Below, piece after piece: positions 11,006-21,463 of a stretch of 64,000 nt of DNA; position 1 is the stretch's first letter; every line of letters starts with the position of its first letter. The notes beneath the pieces are model-generated. The model was not told the origin of the DNA. It worked only from the letters and a program-made list of their open reading frames with translations, and searched no databases. The translations under genes were made by a program, and so were the position numbers. The stretch is from Puccinia triticina (lineage: Eukaryota > Basidiomycota > Pucciniomycetes > Pucciniales > Pucciniaceae). The stretch covers positions 3,897,501 to 3,961,500 of the forward strand of contig NC_070560.1 of NCBI RefSeq assembly GCF_026914185.1. The letters are read 5' to 3'.

Positions 11006-11692
11006 ATGCGTATAAAAACAATAAAAAAAAAAAAAAAAAAAAAAAAAAAACATAAACTAACATGTCCACCCGATCGAGCAGACCCGATCTCAAAGGACCT
11101 CTGCCCACCCCCAAGAGGCATCCTCGACAAGCCACCGGCGGCGGAAGCCAAGGAAGTGGCGGAAGAGGAGGAAGCCGCGGAGGAAGAGGAAGCCGAGGAG
11201 GTAGCCGCCGAGCCTCCCAAGGAGAAGACTCCGAAGCTGAGCTCCTTGAAATTCAAGAAGAAGGACCCAGCTCCGGTTCTGAGTACCTCGACGACCACCT
11301 TGACCAATCCGGCGAGGACTATCCTCAAGACGAAAGAACAGCTAATCAAGCTGGACAAGACCAAGGACTTAGTCCGCGACCACGTCCTGAACTGGCAGGA
11401 GTGTGTAGCTCTCCAAGCGAAAGGAGGAGCGACAGAAGAGCTGCGAACAGCTCTCCGCAGAGCTCAAGAGAGCCAGAAAATGGCGCAGAAGTTGATGACT
11501 CAAAAACAGCTAGAGTCTTACGTCGAGGGTTGGAATCCTTGGACGGTGATGAAGCAACTCTACCCAGCCAGAAACACCGGGAAAAAGCGCAAAGCACCCC
11601 CAACTCAAGCAGCCAGAGACGACGTCATCCGATGGAAGCGCCTGATGAAGGTGGCGGACACACTAGACAAGGCTTACAATCACCTACAATAG
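11006..11692 (+). CDS. Overlapping ORF of Gypsy-1, Lys/Glu-rich, unknown function
   Basis: This ATG-initiated ORF of 228 codons overlaps the start of gag in a different frame for about 630 nt. It begins with a lysine run encoded by a poly-A tract (about 11021-11050). A Glu/Ala-rich segment follows (codons ~48-70), and then a composition typical of a folded helical domain (WQECVALQAKGG, WNPWTVMKQLYPARN) to the stop at 11690-11692. The gag frame over the same bases is low-complexity (RGG, Ser, Gln), so the 228-codon frame looks at least as protein-like. The poly-A could allow slippage between the frames or vary in length. No known family recognised. Confidence 0.5.
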   Translation: MRIKTIKKKKKKKKKHKLTCPPDRADPISKDLCPPPRGILDKPPAAEAKEVAEEEEAAEEEEAEEVAAEPPKEKTPKLSSLKFKKKDPAPVLSTSTTTLTNPARTILKTKEQLIKLDKTKDLVRDHVLNWQECVALQAKGGATEELRTALRRAQESQKMAQKLMTQKQLESYVEGWNPWTVMKQLYPARNTGKKRKAPPTQAARDDVIRWKRLMKVADTLDKAYNHLQ

Positions 11693-13278
11693 ACAGAGAC
11701 TTTATTTTTTCTTTGTTTGAGAATGTATACAGTAATCTAGACAAATTACATTACAACTCAAATAATTACCATAAAACTACTGTCTCCAAAATTATTGATT
11801 GTTATAAAGCCACAAGTAACATGATTGAGACCGGCGTAAAAAAATCGCTGGAATTGTCCCAAGAACCTTTTGTTAAGATCCCAGAACTGAGAGAAATAGT
11901 TCAGAAAACTGAGAGAGAACTCCGTGACATAGTTAAAACTGTTGCTGCAGTAAGAGACTCCAATCTCACAGCGCAGGACAAATTAACTGATCTTGACATC
12001 AGCCTGGCGGACTTCAAAAATGAAGTAATCACCATGATTAAATCTGAGATAATGGTAGCTCAGCGTGAGCGTGAGGAGCACCAATCTGCTCAGTTAAGAA
12101 TTCTGATTGACCTTGTCAGCAACCAGGATGACACAATCAAAGAAGTTGCCAAACAAATCACTCAGTCTGTTTCGGAACAAATTAGCACTTTGAAAATTGA
12201 GATTAAGTCCCTTAAACAGGCAGCCTCTGGTATTCAAACTCCGCCCCACATGACCAATAAGGCGGAATCCATTGTTCAAGAAGAATTACAATTCAATAAC
12301 CCTTTCTTGAACACAAAAGAGAGATTCTTTCAACATAAAGAAAGATCAATTCCTCCCAAAAAAGAGGAACCTGTTGAACAAACCCATCCTTACCAAAACC
12401 AAGCAAGACAGACCTCATCACATTTGAGCAACTTTGATATGTTTGCAATGAACAAACTCTTGCCACCCATCAAAGAATGGCCCAAATTCACCGGCAAAGG
12501 AGAATATGATCACATATACTTTATGAATTACATAGATCATCTCCTTGAGTCCTACGAAGCGTCAGATGAAATAGTGACATCCAGATTACCCCAATTGTTT
12601 GAAGGCATGGCCTTAGATTGGTTTGTAGGAAAAAAGAAATCAGTTGGCAAAATCAGCTGGAAGGAATGGAAGAAACTGATCCACTTACAATACAGCACTG
12701 ACGTCTGGGAAGATAAAATGCTTGCCGCATATGAAACCGATTTCTTTGACCCTATGAAACATGTGCCTTACAAATGGTGCTTGACACAAAAGAAGAGAAT
12801 TGACTGCATATATGATCAACCTTCTCAAAAATTTGTCACCAAGAAAATCTTGAAAAAGTGTCGGGGTGACTTAGAGCATGATGTAATGTGTCGCCTGCGA
12901 GATCCTGACGTAGACTTAGCAGAGTTAGTCTCAGTTATAGAATTGGTGATTGCTGCAAAAGGTTTAGATAAGAAGCCCAAATCTTATGAAGAAAGAAAGA
13001 GTGCTGTGTATAGAGATAATGCGCCCACCGGCACAAAACCTGCTGAAACTGCGCCAAAAAAGGCTAATATTCCTGAGTGTTATAATTGCGGGCAAAAGGG
13101 CCATAAGAGACCTGAGTGCCCCAAACCCCGCAGAAGGATTAACAACATTGAGGTGTTTACAGATGACGAAGGCGACTCTGACACTGGATCCCAGTTTGAT
13201 ATAGTACATTTTGAAAATGACCGGTGTGGTATACAAAATGGGAAAAATCAAAAGTTTTTCTCTCATTTGCGTAATTAG
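11062..13278 (+). CDS. Gypsy-1 gag polyprotein
   Basis: 738 codons from an ATG in context AACATGTCC. An RGG/RGS-rich N-terminus (residues ~25-50) is followed by a charged linker, a long helical region (~210-400), then a retrotransposon gag core (~465-640; PPIKEWPKFTGKGEYD...DWFVGKK). A CCHC knuckle, CYNCGQKGHKRPEC, lies at residues 673-686. Gag forms the particle and binds the RNA. After a short acidic segment the frame leaves typical gag sequence at about residue 721 and ends at 13278, where a spacer of about 800 bp separates it from pol. The last 15-18 codons may therefore belong to inserted sequence. Confidence 0.85.
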   Translation: MSTRSSRPDLKGPLPTPKRHPRQATGGGSQGSGGRGGSRGGRGSRGGSRRASQGEDSEAELLEIQEEGPSSGSEYLDDHLDQSGEDYPQDERTANQAGQDQGLSPRPRPELAGVCSSPSERRSDRRAANSSPQSSREPENGAEVDDSKTARVLRRGLESLDGDEATLPSQKHREKAQSTPNSSSQRRRHPMEAPDEGGGHTRQGLQSPTIDRDFIFSLFENVYSNLDKLHYNSNNYHKTTVSKIIDCYKATSNMIETGVKKSLELSQEPFVKIPELREIVQKTERELRDIVKTVAAVRDSNLTAQDKLTDLDISLADFKNEVITMIKSEIMVAQREREEHQSAQLRILIDLVSNQDDTIKEVAKQITQSVSEQISTLKIEIKSLKQAASGIQTPPHMTNKAESIVQEELQFNNPFLNTKERFFQHKERSIPPKKEEPVEQTHPYQNQARQTSSHLSNFDMFAMNKLLPPIKEWPKFTGKGEYDHIYFMNYIDHLLESYEASDEIVTSRLPQLFEGMALDWFVGKKKSVGKISWKEWKKLIHLQYSTDVWEDKMLAAYETDFFDPMKHVPYKWCLTQKKRIDCIYDQPSQKFVTKKILKKCRGDLEHDVMCRLRDPDVDLAELVSVIELVIAAKGLDKKPKSYEERKSAVYRDNAPTGTKPAETAPKKANIPECYNCGQKGHKRPECPKPRRRINNIEVFTDDEGDSDTGSQFDIVHFENDRCGIQNGKNQKFFSHLRN

Positions 13279-13898
13279 TCATAGAATGCCTCATGGTACG
13301 ACCATATGGACCCCAGAAATGGAATCTACGGCCAAATTACCCCCTAGTCTCCACTGAAAGTGTAACTGTAGCCCCACTGCACTGGAAGTTAGACCCTCCG
13401 GACAACCTGTAGCACCCTGTTGACCCCTGTCACGCACCTCAAGCCACCTTTCCCTACTCCATGGTATCTCCACTGCATATATTATTTTGCCTTTGTTTTC
13501 TAGCTGCATGACATCATCCAGCACTGCCACTGCAGTCTGTGCCATTGTTCTCCGCATTCTAGAACTTTCACCTCCACTTTTGTTTGGTTTTATTGCATCA
13601 CATGCCATTGTTCCCTGCATCATGCATGCACCCCTTGCATAAATTGTACACAGCGCAGGCCAGCTAAAATCCCTCACTGGGGCTGCCCTGGAGCTAAAAT
13701 CCCTCACATTTGTCTATATAAGGGGCTCTCTCCCCCTCATTTGTAGCTCCTCAGTTTATTACTGATCAGTGATTCACTCACCACCTTGTACTCTCAACAC
13801 TTACAACTATACTCATAACAACCCTTATATATCAATAACAAATCTTTATAAAGTGTATCGAATAAACTCATCTTGAGCATTCACTCCTATCACCTAAT

Positions 13899-13932
<34 letters not shown>

Positions 13933-14074
13933 AGCTGGTAGTATAGAAGGGCAGAGCTTGCAACTCCTTCATCCCCTTCTCCATTCAGCAAAAGGGTTTC
14001 ACAACCACTTTTGAGTCTTACACCGGGAGAGTGTCACCGGGGATTGTGGATCCGAACCAATAGCCCGCTGCAAC
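13279..14074 (+). other. Spacer between gag and pol with LTR/promoter-like layout
   Basis: No gene. The segment has a TATA box (CTATATAAGG near 13714), a downstream pyrimidine-rich region and an end (CCGCTGCA) that could be an LTR tip. A TG...CA unit of about 846 bp (13227-14072) would fit a solo LTR inserted at the gag-pol junction, but the would-be target duplications (CGGTG and ACGTG) match only in part. It resembles 1-947. An original feature of the element is an alternative. Confidence 0.4.
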
Positions 14075-17000
14075 GTGATTCAAGCAGACTTGGGTGACCC
14101 CCTTCACATTACAGTAATCCAAGGTGATTCAAACTTGCCACAAAAATGGAACCCTTCCGCTGGAGTCGGACATGTATCTGATGCCAAATTGATGACTAAT
14201 AAGCCAGAAGAAGGTATGAGTTATACCCTAGGCAAAACAAGTTACACTACTGTGCTCTATGATGGTAAAGAAGTTAAAGCTCTCCTAGATATTGGAGCCT
14301 TCTGTTCATGTACCAGTACCAACTTGTTGAGCCGGTACTATCCAGGATGGCGGGAGAAATTACTCCCAACCCCGCGTGCCAAGTTTAGTAGTTGTAATTC
14401 TGCACTTAAGCCTATAGGAGTTGTAAAGATGCCACTAATTTTCCCGCACACCAAGGGTTCACTTAGACTACATATAGAATTTGTAGTGTTAGAAGATGCT
14501 GTGTGTGATTACCTAATCTTGGGAAATGATGCATTCTGTCTTTACGGGATAGATGTTTTCCAAAGTAAAGACAGGTTCTACACTATAGGTGGAGATTGGA
14601 AAAGGAAGTTTGAGATATGTAACATCAATTTCCAGAGCCCTGTAAAAGGAAACCAAGACGAGAAAGAGCTGAACCGTTTCCGTCAAGATTACATGTCTCA
14701 AGCTGCCGTCAGTGACACGCTGAGCAAAGACCAACATCTAGATGTGTTAAAAATTTGCTTTGAACATGAAGAAGCTTTCTGCACAAAAGAGGAGCCCATA
14801 GGTAATATCTCCGGACATGACATTGAGATAGAACTTACTTGCAAACCTCCTTATCCCCCCGCGCTGAGGAGAGCGGCGTATCCCTCAAGCCCTAAGTCCC
14901 GTGAAGCACTAGAAATTCACATTAAAGAACTGCTAGAACTTAAAGTATTGAGGAAAGTAGGCCATAATGAGCAAGTAGAAATAACTACACCAGTAATAAT
15001 AGCATGGCATAATGAGAAGTCCCGCATGGTAGGAGACTTTCGAGCGCTTAACAATTATACAAAAGCGGATAATTACCCTATCCCCTGTATAGACCACTCG
15101 TTACATAACTTGGCTAACGCGAAGTTTATCACAACAATGGATGTGCTTAAAGGTTTCCACCAAATTCCTATTAAGGAAGAGAGTAGGCAATTTATGAGAA
15201 TTATCTGCCACTTGGGTGTTTACGAATATTTACGCATGCCTTTTGGTATTAAAAATGCGCCGTCCCACTTTCAGCGTATGATGGATACCATATTTGGATC
15301 TTTTATCCGACAAAGCTGGATGATGGTGTACATAGATGACATCATCATATATTCTGCGGACTGGGAGGAACATCTTGAGAAAATAAGATTAGTACTCAAA
15401 ACAGCTATAAAATCCGGTTTGAAAATGTCCATTAAGAAATGCAACTTTGGATTCAAAGAACTTAAAGCCTTAGGCCACATTGTCTCAGGGTTATCACTAG
15501 CTATAGATCAAAATAGAGTGGCGGCAGTACTACTCAAACCTATGCCACAGACAATTACAGAAATGCAGTCATTTCTTGGATTCTGTAGCTATTACCGTCA
15601 ACACATCCCTAGGTTTGCAAACATAACCAAAAGTTTGTATGAACTATGTAGCAAGGATGTCTTTTTTGAGATGACCTACGGGAGAGTGGAAGACTACGAG
15701 CAGCTAAAGAGACTCATAACTACTGCCCCTGTCTTAGCTCAACCAGATTACGCTTTGCCATTTATCCTGTACATAGATGCCTGTTTTGAGGGAATAGGTG
15801 CCGCGTTACACCAAGAATTCATCATAGATGGAGTACCAGTAGAAAAACCAATCTTGTTCATATCAAGACAAGTCCGTAAAACAGAGATGAGATACGGCGC
15901 CAGTCAGATGGAATGTCTCTGCCTTGTTTGGGCATTAGAAAAATTACACTACTATCTGGAAGGTTGTAAAATCATAGTAGTCACCGACTGTACTGCTGTG
16001 AAAACTCTCATGAATATGAAGACACCTAACCGTCACATGCTCAGATGGCAAATTGCAATTCAGCAATATAGAGGCCACATGACTATAATTCATAGAGCGG
16101 GAGCTAAGCATACTAACGCCGACGGACTAAGTAGATGGGCTCTACCCAATACTCCAGATAACCCAGCGTACGACCCAGAAGATGAGGACGTATTTCCAAT
16201 CTTGGGCATTCATGTATGTGACATTGATGATGTATTCTTTGAAGAAGTCAGAGTTAGTTACAATGAAGATATGGAGCTAGTTAAATTAATCAATATATTG
16301 GACAATGAAAACAGTGCGCCAGAATTAATTGCTAGTCTACAGGAGAAATGGCTTACTCCTTACAAAGCCGGACAATTCACGCTCTTAGACGGCATAATTT
16401 ATTTTCGTCATAGACACTCTAGCGTAATTGTGCTAAGAAAAGAGAGTCACATCAAAAATATGTTACAAGAATGCCATGACAATGTTGGTTCTGGTCACTT
16501 CTCCAAAGAGCGCACCGTTGAAAGAGTCAAACAAACTGCCTGGTGGATTGACTGGAAAAACCAAGTTAAAGAATATGTTAAGTCATGTGAAATTTGCCAA
16601 AAGTCTAATAAACAAACCGGCAAGAGATTTGGATTATTACAAACCATTGCAGAACCAAAAACGCGGTGGGAAATTATCAACATGGATTTTGTAACTGGCC
16701 TACCTCCGGGAGGACCTTTCTCCTACAACTCTGTTCTAGTAGTAGTAGACAGGTTCTCGAAAAGAGCCAGGTTTATCCCGCATCATAAAGATGATACTGC
16801 TATGGAAGTAGCCATATTATTTTGGAATAGAATAATGGCTGACGTAGGTATCCCAAAAATTATTATAAGTGACAGGGACCCTAAATTCACGTCAGAATTT
16901 TGGCAAAACTTGCATGATATGCTGGGTACTAAACTAGCTTTTTCCACTGCATACCATCCGCAGACAGATGGCTTAGCGGAACGCATGATACAAACATTAG

Positions 17001-17776
17001 AAGACCTACTCAGAAGGTTCTGTGCGTTTGGATTAGAGTTTAAAAACAGTGACGGGTACACACATGATTGGGTCAATCTGTTGCCAGCATTGGAAATGGC
17101 GTATAATAGCAGCAAACATTCTACTACAAAAGAAACGCCCTACATCTTAGAAAGAGGATGGATACCGCGGTTACCTAAGGATACTATTAATGATAAATTA
17201 CCTGTAGCCCACCCAACCGCAGTAGACTTCAAAAAGATGTTAGACACAACAAATGCTCACGCAGCCAGATGTGTCCAAGAAGCAGCAGAGTATAGTAAAA
17301 CTCGCTGGGATAGAAGTCACAAAGAACCTGAATTGCAAATAGGAGATCCAGTGCTTCTGTCCACAGTGAACTTTAATAATCTGGGAGGCAGCAGAAAACT
17401 GAAACCCGCTTTCGTGGGACCTTTTGTCATTAAGAACCTACACGGTAAAAATGCAGTAGAAGTAATTTTGACAGAAGAATTCAGTAGGAAACACCCTGTG
17501 TTTCCCGTAAGCCTTATCAAGAAATATGTTCCAAGAGCAAATGAAGTGGTCCCCAAACCGTTACCGGTACCCATAGAAGAACCTTTAAAGAAAGAACAAC
17601 TTAAGGTACATAAGATCCTCAAAGATAAAAAGGAGAGGATTTCAGGAAAAGATACAAGGTTATACCTCGTAAGATACAGAAACCAATCTGCAGATAAAGA
17701 TGAATGGCTGCCAGAGGACAACATCCCGGACGGTGCAATTCACCTACGTAGCTACAGAGCTTCTAAACGTAAATAA
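14075..17776 (+). CDS. Gypsy-1 pol polyprotein with chromodomain-like tail
   Basis: 1,233 codons without a stop. The frame opens at a GTG, so it is probably expressed from gag or from a later ATG (MTNKPEEG). Order: aspartic protease with LLDIGA at codons 70-75 (the usual D-T/S-G is D-I-G here); reverse transcriptase with YIDD at 419-422; RNase H with YIDACFEG; integrase with HX(n)H...CX2C zinc region, [18 protein letters not shown] and the catalytic glutamate in [10 protein letters not shown]. The C-terminal [17 protein letters not shown] is chromodomain-like and would target insertion to chromatin marks. Apart from the protease change it looks intact, in line with near-identical LTRs. The stop lies 50 bp before the 3' LTR. 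Confidence 0.93.
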   Translation: MIQADLGDPLHITVIQGDSNLPQKWNPSAGVGHVSDAKLMTNKPEEGMSYTLGKTSYTTVLYDGKEVKALLDIGAFCSCTSTNLLSRYYPGWREKLLPTPRAKFSSCNSALKPIGVVKMPLIFPHTKGSLRLHIEFVVLEDAVCDYLILGNDAFCLYGIDVFQSKDRFYTIGGDWKRKFEICNINFQSPVKGNQDEKELNRFRQDYMSQAAVSDTLSKDQHLDVLKICFEHEEAFCTKEEPIGNISGHDIEIELTCKPPYPPALRRAAYPSSPKSREALEIHIKELLELKVLRKVGHNEQVEITTPVIIAWHNEKSRMVGDFRALNNYTKADNYPIPCIDHSLHNLANAKFITTMDVLKGFHQIPIKEESRQFMRIICHLGVYEYLRMPFGIKNAPSHFQRMMDTIFGSFIRQSWMMVYIDDIIIYSADWEEHLEKIRLVLKTAIKSGLKMSIKKCNFGFKELKALGHIVSGLSLAIDQNRVAAVLLKPMPQTITEMQSFLGFCSYYRQHIPRFANITKSLYELCSKDVFFEMTYGRVEDYEQLKRLITTAPVLAQPDYALPFILYIDACFEGIGAALHQEFIIDGVPVEKPILFISRQVRKTEMRYGASQMECLCLVWALEKLHYYLEGCKIIVVTDCTAVKTLMNMKTPNRHMLRWQIAIQQYRGHMTIIHRAGAKHTNADGLSRWALPNTPDNPAYDPEDEDVFPILGIHVCDIDDVFFEEVRVSYNEDMELVKLINILDNENSAPELIASLQEKWLTPYKAGQFTLLDGIIYFRHRHSSVIVLRKESHIKNMLQECHDNVGSGHFSKERTVERVKQTAWWIDWKNQVKEYVKSCEICQKSNKQTGKRFGLLQTIAEPKTRWEIINMDFVTGLPPGGPFSYNSVLVVVDRFSKRARFIPHHKDDTAMEVAILFWNRIMADVGIPKIIISDRDPKFTSEFWQNLHDMLGTKLAFSTAYHPQTDGLAERMIQTLEDLLRRFCAFGLEFKNSDGYTHDWVNLLPALEMAYNSSKHSTTKETPYILERGWIPRLPKDTINDKLPVAHPTAVDFKKMLDTTNAHAARCVQEAAEYSKTRWDRSHKEPELQIGDPVLLSTVNFNNLGGSRKLKPAFVGPFVIKNLHGKNAVEVILTEEFSRKHPVFPVSLIKKYVPRANEVVPKPLPVPIEEPLKKEQLKVHKILKDKKERISGKDTRLYLVRYRNQSADKDEWLPEDNIPDGAIHLRSYRASKRK

Positions 17777-17825
17777 TTTTAGAAATTCAGCTAAGTTAAG
17801 AGTAACTTATCTTGGTGGTGGGGAA

Positions 17826-19060
17826 TGTCAGCCGGGCTACCATTCTAAAATAGAGCCCCGCCTGCAGCTCCGGTAGCGCAGCCAAGAGCACCGTAAACTG
17901 GGTGCAGAGCAGACCGCAGCGCGGACCTCTGCGCAGCATAGATTAGTTTTGATTGTTTTAATTACTTGCAAATAGCTTCCTAGAGAAGCTAGACACCAAG
18001 AGGACCGCCGCGCGGTCCAGAACCTCTTCTGTACAATATATTCCAACTAAGTACAAGTAACAAAACCAAGGGAGCCTGTATGAAAAGACCCCCTCAGAAA
18101 ACCCACGTAATACTCAGCAGACAGCCACTGGTTGTGTGAAGACTACGTGGGCTTGGTAGCGGCTAAATCACTCAGCCTGTAATACCTGGTCGCATGGAAA
18201 CAACAGTCGCCGGTAGGCGGCTAAACAACCAAGCCACGCGACTCAGAGAACTACAGTACCTGGTCGCGTGGTAATAATCTTCTTCCGAGCTCCGTCGCAG
18301 CAACAGTAGCGGAAAGACTTGGATACGAATCGCCGAAGAGCTCCGCATAGGAAATGACTCCTAGTGATCCTCTACTCGAGAGCAGAAGATCTCTAGCGTG
18401 TCATTCCGAGTAGAACTCAGTAAACAGGTTCTGAGAAGGAAGAATCCTCCTTGCGACCAGTATCCAAGAGATACGGGTCTTAAGAGTAGCAAGACCAGTA
18501 AAGAGGCTGTGCCTTCCAACAAAATGTATTGGAAGGCCAGCCAGGAGAATAGCGAGCCGACGAGCCTCCCAGAAACAGCATAAAAAGCCGGTGTTGGGAG
18601 GACTCTGGCTCCCCAGAATTGTCAATCACTTTAACCGCCCAGCAGCGCACTACTTTGCCGAACATATTCGTTGATCAGTTCGCTCTCAGCTTGTGTTAGA
18701 TTGTTTTTAGATTCATTGCTCGTCGCTGGACTCCTGCTCCAACAGTAAGTCCAGCTCATTTTCTCTTTATCATCTCGGGAGTAATCCCCATCAATTATAT
18801 ACTTGGGAACTTGTCGAACAACCCCCGCTTGTCGGACCCCAGACAACACAGGACATACTACCCCTGCTTGTCAGGCCCTGTAAGAACCGCCCCGGAGGGC
18901 ACCTTAACCATTCCGCTGCTCTCGCGGCCCCTCCGTTACATCCCATCAGGGATATAAATCTTTATAAACCATCATCTTACCGCGTCTACAGACGCGCCCA
19001 CTCGCCGCAGTCACTCGTGTAGCTAGAGGACTTCGTGTCTTGGCATCACCGAGCCTGACA
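17826..19060 (+). repeat. Gypsy-1 3' LTR
   Basis: 1,235 bp, TGTCAGCC...GCCTGACA, followed by the duplicated ATGTG. The preceding GGTGGTGGGGAA (17814-17825) is a plausible polypurine tract. Confidence 0.95.
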
Positions 19061-19065
19061 ATGTG

Positions 19066-20280
19066 AGTTCAATGTCATCTGTAACTTTGTTAAACTTCCT
19101 CCCCAATAGAAAGGTAACTGTAGGTGAAGTTGTTGTGAAATGATCTGTCACTCAATGTCAACACATCATTATTGCTCTGTTGAATTTTTGTGTTTGGTTC
19201 ATCATGATCACAATTTTGAACACAAGCTTCAATGCACAAAATTGTTGCCAAGAATGTACCAATCCTTATTCTAAATATTGCTTTATCCAAGTTACAGGCA
19301 ATATTTTTCATTGCAGAATTGTTTTAATTCAAAAACCAAACAACACCACATTATGAAAAATACTTGTCAAGTATAGCAACTTCAGAGAATCAGCCAAATG
19401 GTGGATGAATCCTAGTGAGTGACATATTTCAGCCATGATATTATTTGGGGAGAGTGGTTTGGTATCAAATTTATATCCTTCAAGAACAGGGAAAAAGGTA
19501 GGAAAACCTGTGTAACATGAAATTTGACTCCCAGAAATACAAAATGTGAAACTACTGGATTTAGTTTTCCCTAAAAATTTTACTAAGTGATGGAACATTC
19601 AGGAATTTTAGATTCTGAAGTGTGAATCACTTATTATCATTTCGGAATACACACCTTGTGTACAGGACTACACATTGTACAATTTTCATACCTTTAGTTA
19701 AAACTTACTGAAAAATGCAGGGTTCAGAGCCACAAATAAAATTGTTCAACACCAAAAGGGGCTAGATTGGTGGAGGTTAACAGGAACTTCAATATCCTTG
19801 CTTCTGAAAACAGCTGGAGAAATAATTCAACAGTTTGCCTGAGACCTCCAAGGCAAACAGTCACTTCTTAAATTCTCACACACATCTTGGTTTGGTTTAT
19901 GTATGCCTTTTGTCTTTTAGATTGATTGTCTTCACATATTTTCCATACATATTTTCCATGAATTTTCTCCTGCACGTAGGATTCATTATTCACAGGTAGC
20001 TTTGTTTCCATGTGCATGGTGCAAAAATGTGGTGTTGATTGCTCTTATCACATGCCACTTAATTAGCACAGGCTGCTAGATAAGCCTTTGGTACTGCAGA
20101 CCTGCTGTATCCAGACCACTGAAAATTATTGGCCTTGGAACAGCAGGAGTGGCATGCACATGTGAGGAAAAGAGTTAAAAAAAAATTTGTCTGGTGGTTT
20201 GAAGGTGGGCACAAGTAAACCATGGGCGCGCGGGGAAACTTGGATTGGTTTTGTATCCCCCTGTGTCCCCCGGGGAGTGT
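19066..20280. other. Interior of E1, non-coding part
   Basis: AT-rich sequence inside E1 beyond the gypsy insertion. No ORF with protein-like composition, no transposase motif and no repeat array was seen here. Confidence 0.5.
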
Positions 20281-20283
20281 TAT

Positions 20284-21240
20284 TTTCTTATGTAATGTCC
20301 ACCCTCAGGTTTGGGCGAACGTGAGGGTGGACATTGGCAAGTCGCTGGCACATGTACTGCAAGTTGATGAACAGTGTGTACTGTTCATTGCACTGGGAAA
20401 GTCCCAGCTGACTCCCAGTACATGCTGGCAATCAAGCTGGGCGTATCCGAGCCTTGTAGGGAGTATAAACTGCCTACCAAGCTCAGATAGGCCCAGATCG
20501 ATGACCAGCATGTGCTGGTCATCGGGCTAGGGCTTCTCCGGCTCAACAACAAGCACGAACTGGTCATCAAACTGGCAGAGGCCGCGCTTGGTGACCAGCA
20601 TGCATTTGTCATCAGCCCCCTGGCTCTCCGAGCTCAAACCCGGAGTACATAGGTCATCAAGCCAGGGAAGCCCTCGCGCAATGACCAGCACATGCTGGTC
20701 ATCTATTTGGGATTTTACGAGCTCAGTAGGCAGTACATACTGTCCACCGAGCTCTTAAAAGCCCAGCTGAATGACCAGTAAATGCTGGCTGTTGAGCTGG
20801 GATTTTCCCAGCGCGATGTGGGGTGCATGCCGGTTCACCAGGCTGAGAAAGGCTCTGCTCAACAACCATTGTTTGCTGGTCATTGAGCTGAGATTTTCAC
20901 AGCCTATTACCCTGTAATCAATTGGATGGTGGCTCCACTTGATGGCCAGTGCACACTGGTCATTGAGAGGAGAAAAACTTAATGTGATGGCCTTACAAAC
21001 TGGTCATTGAGCAGAGGATGTCTCAAATCAATGGCTGGTAATATACATGGCCATCAAGTGAAGCTCTCCAATTGATTGCCAGTACCCAGGCTCATTGATT
21101 GGAGTATTTCTCAACTTGATGGCCTTCCAAACCACCATTGAGCGAAGGCTTTTGCCACTCAATGCATGTCCATACTGGTACTCAATTGGAGGGTGTATCC
21201 ACTTGATTTCCAGTACACACTGGCCAGTGGAGGATCCCTG
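20284..21240. repeat. Array of degenerate palindromes in E1
   Basis: Imperfect inverted repeats recur every 60-90 bp. The clearest are CGATGACCAGCA-TGTGCTGGTCATCG (20499-20524), ATGACCAGCACATGCTGGTC (about 20681-20700), GATGAACAGTGTGTACTGTTCAT (about 20364) and AATGTCCACCCTCA with its complement (about 20294-20335). Later units (20771, 20860, 20940, 21060, 21180) are more decayed but keep the CCAGTACA...TGGTCATTGAG pattern. Position near the right end of the element suggests subterminal binding sites; that role is inferred. Confidence 0.75.
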
Positions 21241-21413
21241 TGGGTGCCAGAATGAGCAATTGATTTGAGAAAACCAATATTTGAGTTTAACTCACTGGAA
21301 CACACAAGATTGGATATGGAATAACTCAGTATGAGTTCAGTATAACCATACAGCTGAACCACAATAAAGTTACACATGAGGGAATGGTTCACATCTGGCA
21401 GACTTCCAGGGAG

Positions 21414-21463
21414 AAATTACGGTCTGGCACTCTCTAGAGAGTGCAACCAATCCCTCCCTGGTG
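21414..21463 (-). repeat. E1 right terminal inverted repeat
   Basis: Ends ATCCCTCCCTGGTG and contains the perfect palindrome GGCACTCTCTAGAGAGTGCA/C-type core. Followed by the TGA target duplication and then 21 bp of the original intron. Confidence 0.85.

Larger units (their letters stand above)
8984..19060 (+). mobile_element. Full-length Ty3/gypsy retrotransposon (Gypsy-1)
   Basis: Two direct LTRs of 1,235 bp, each TGTCAGCC...GCCTGA(C/G)A, enclose gag and pol. The target duplication is ATGTG (8979-8983 and 19061-19065). Only two LTR differences were seen by eye (10210 vs 19052; 10217 vs 19059), so the insertion is recent. Order is gag, then pol with protease, reverse transcriptase, RNase H, integrase and a chromodomain-like tail. 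It sits inside TIR element E1, itself inside an intron of the helicase gene. Confidence 0.95.
8911..21463. mobile_element. TIR DNA transposon E1 (non-autonomous), interrupted by a gypsy element
   Basis: The ends are inverted repeats of about 50 bp starting CACCAGGGAGGGAT; two mismatches were seen (8926, 8932). A 3-bp TGA duplication flanks it (8908-8910 and 21464-21466). Without the gypsy insert the element is about 2.47 kb. Its interior (19066-21413) has no transposase or other convincing ORF but holds an array of degenerate palindromes. A 3-bp target duplication with CAC... ends recalls CACTA-type elements, but the superfamily is not established. E2 at 28166-29599 has the same design. Confidence 0.8.

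Noticed and set aside
13291..13707. Minus-strand ORF of 138 codons in the Gypsy-1 spacer
   Set aside because: No family likeness, and the surrounding sequence looks like a promoter or LTR rather than coding.
20222..20530. ORFs on both strands in E1
   Set aside because: They arise from the palindrome array, which is open on both strands by symmetry; no protein-like features.
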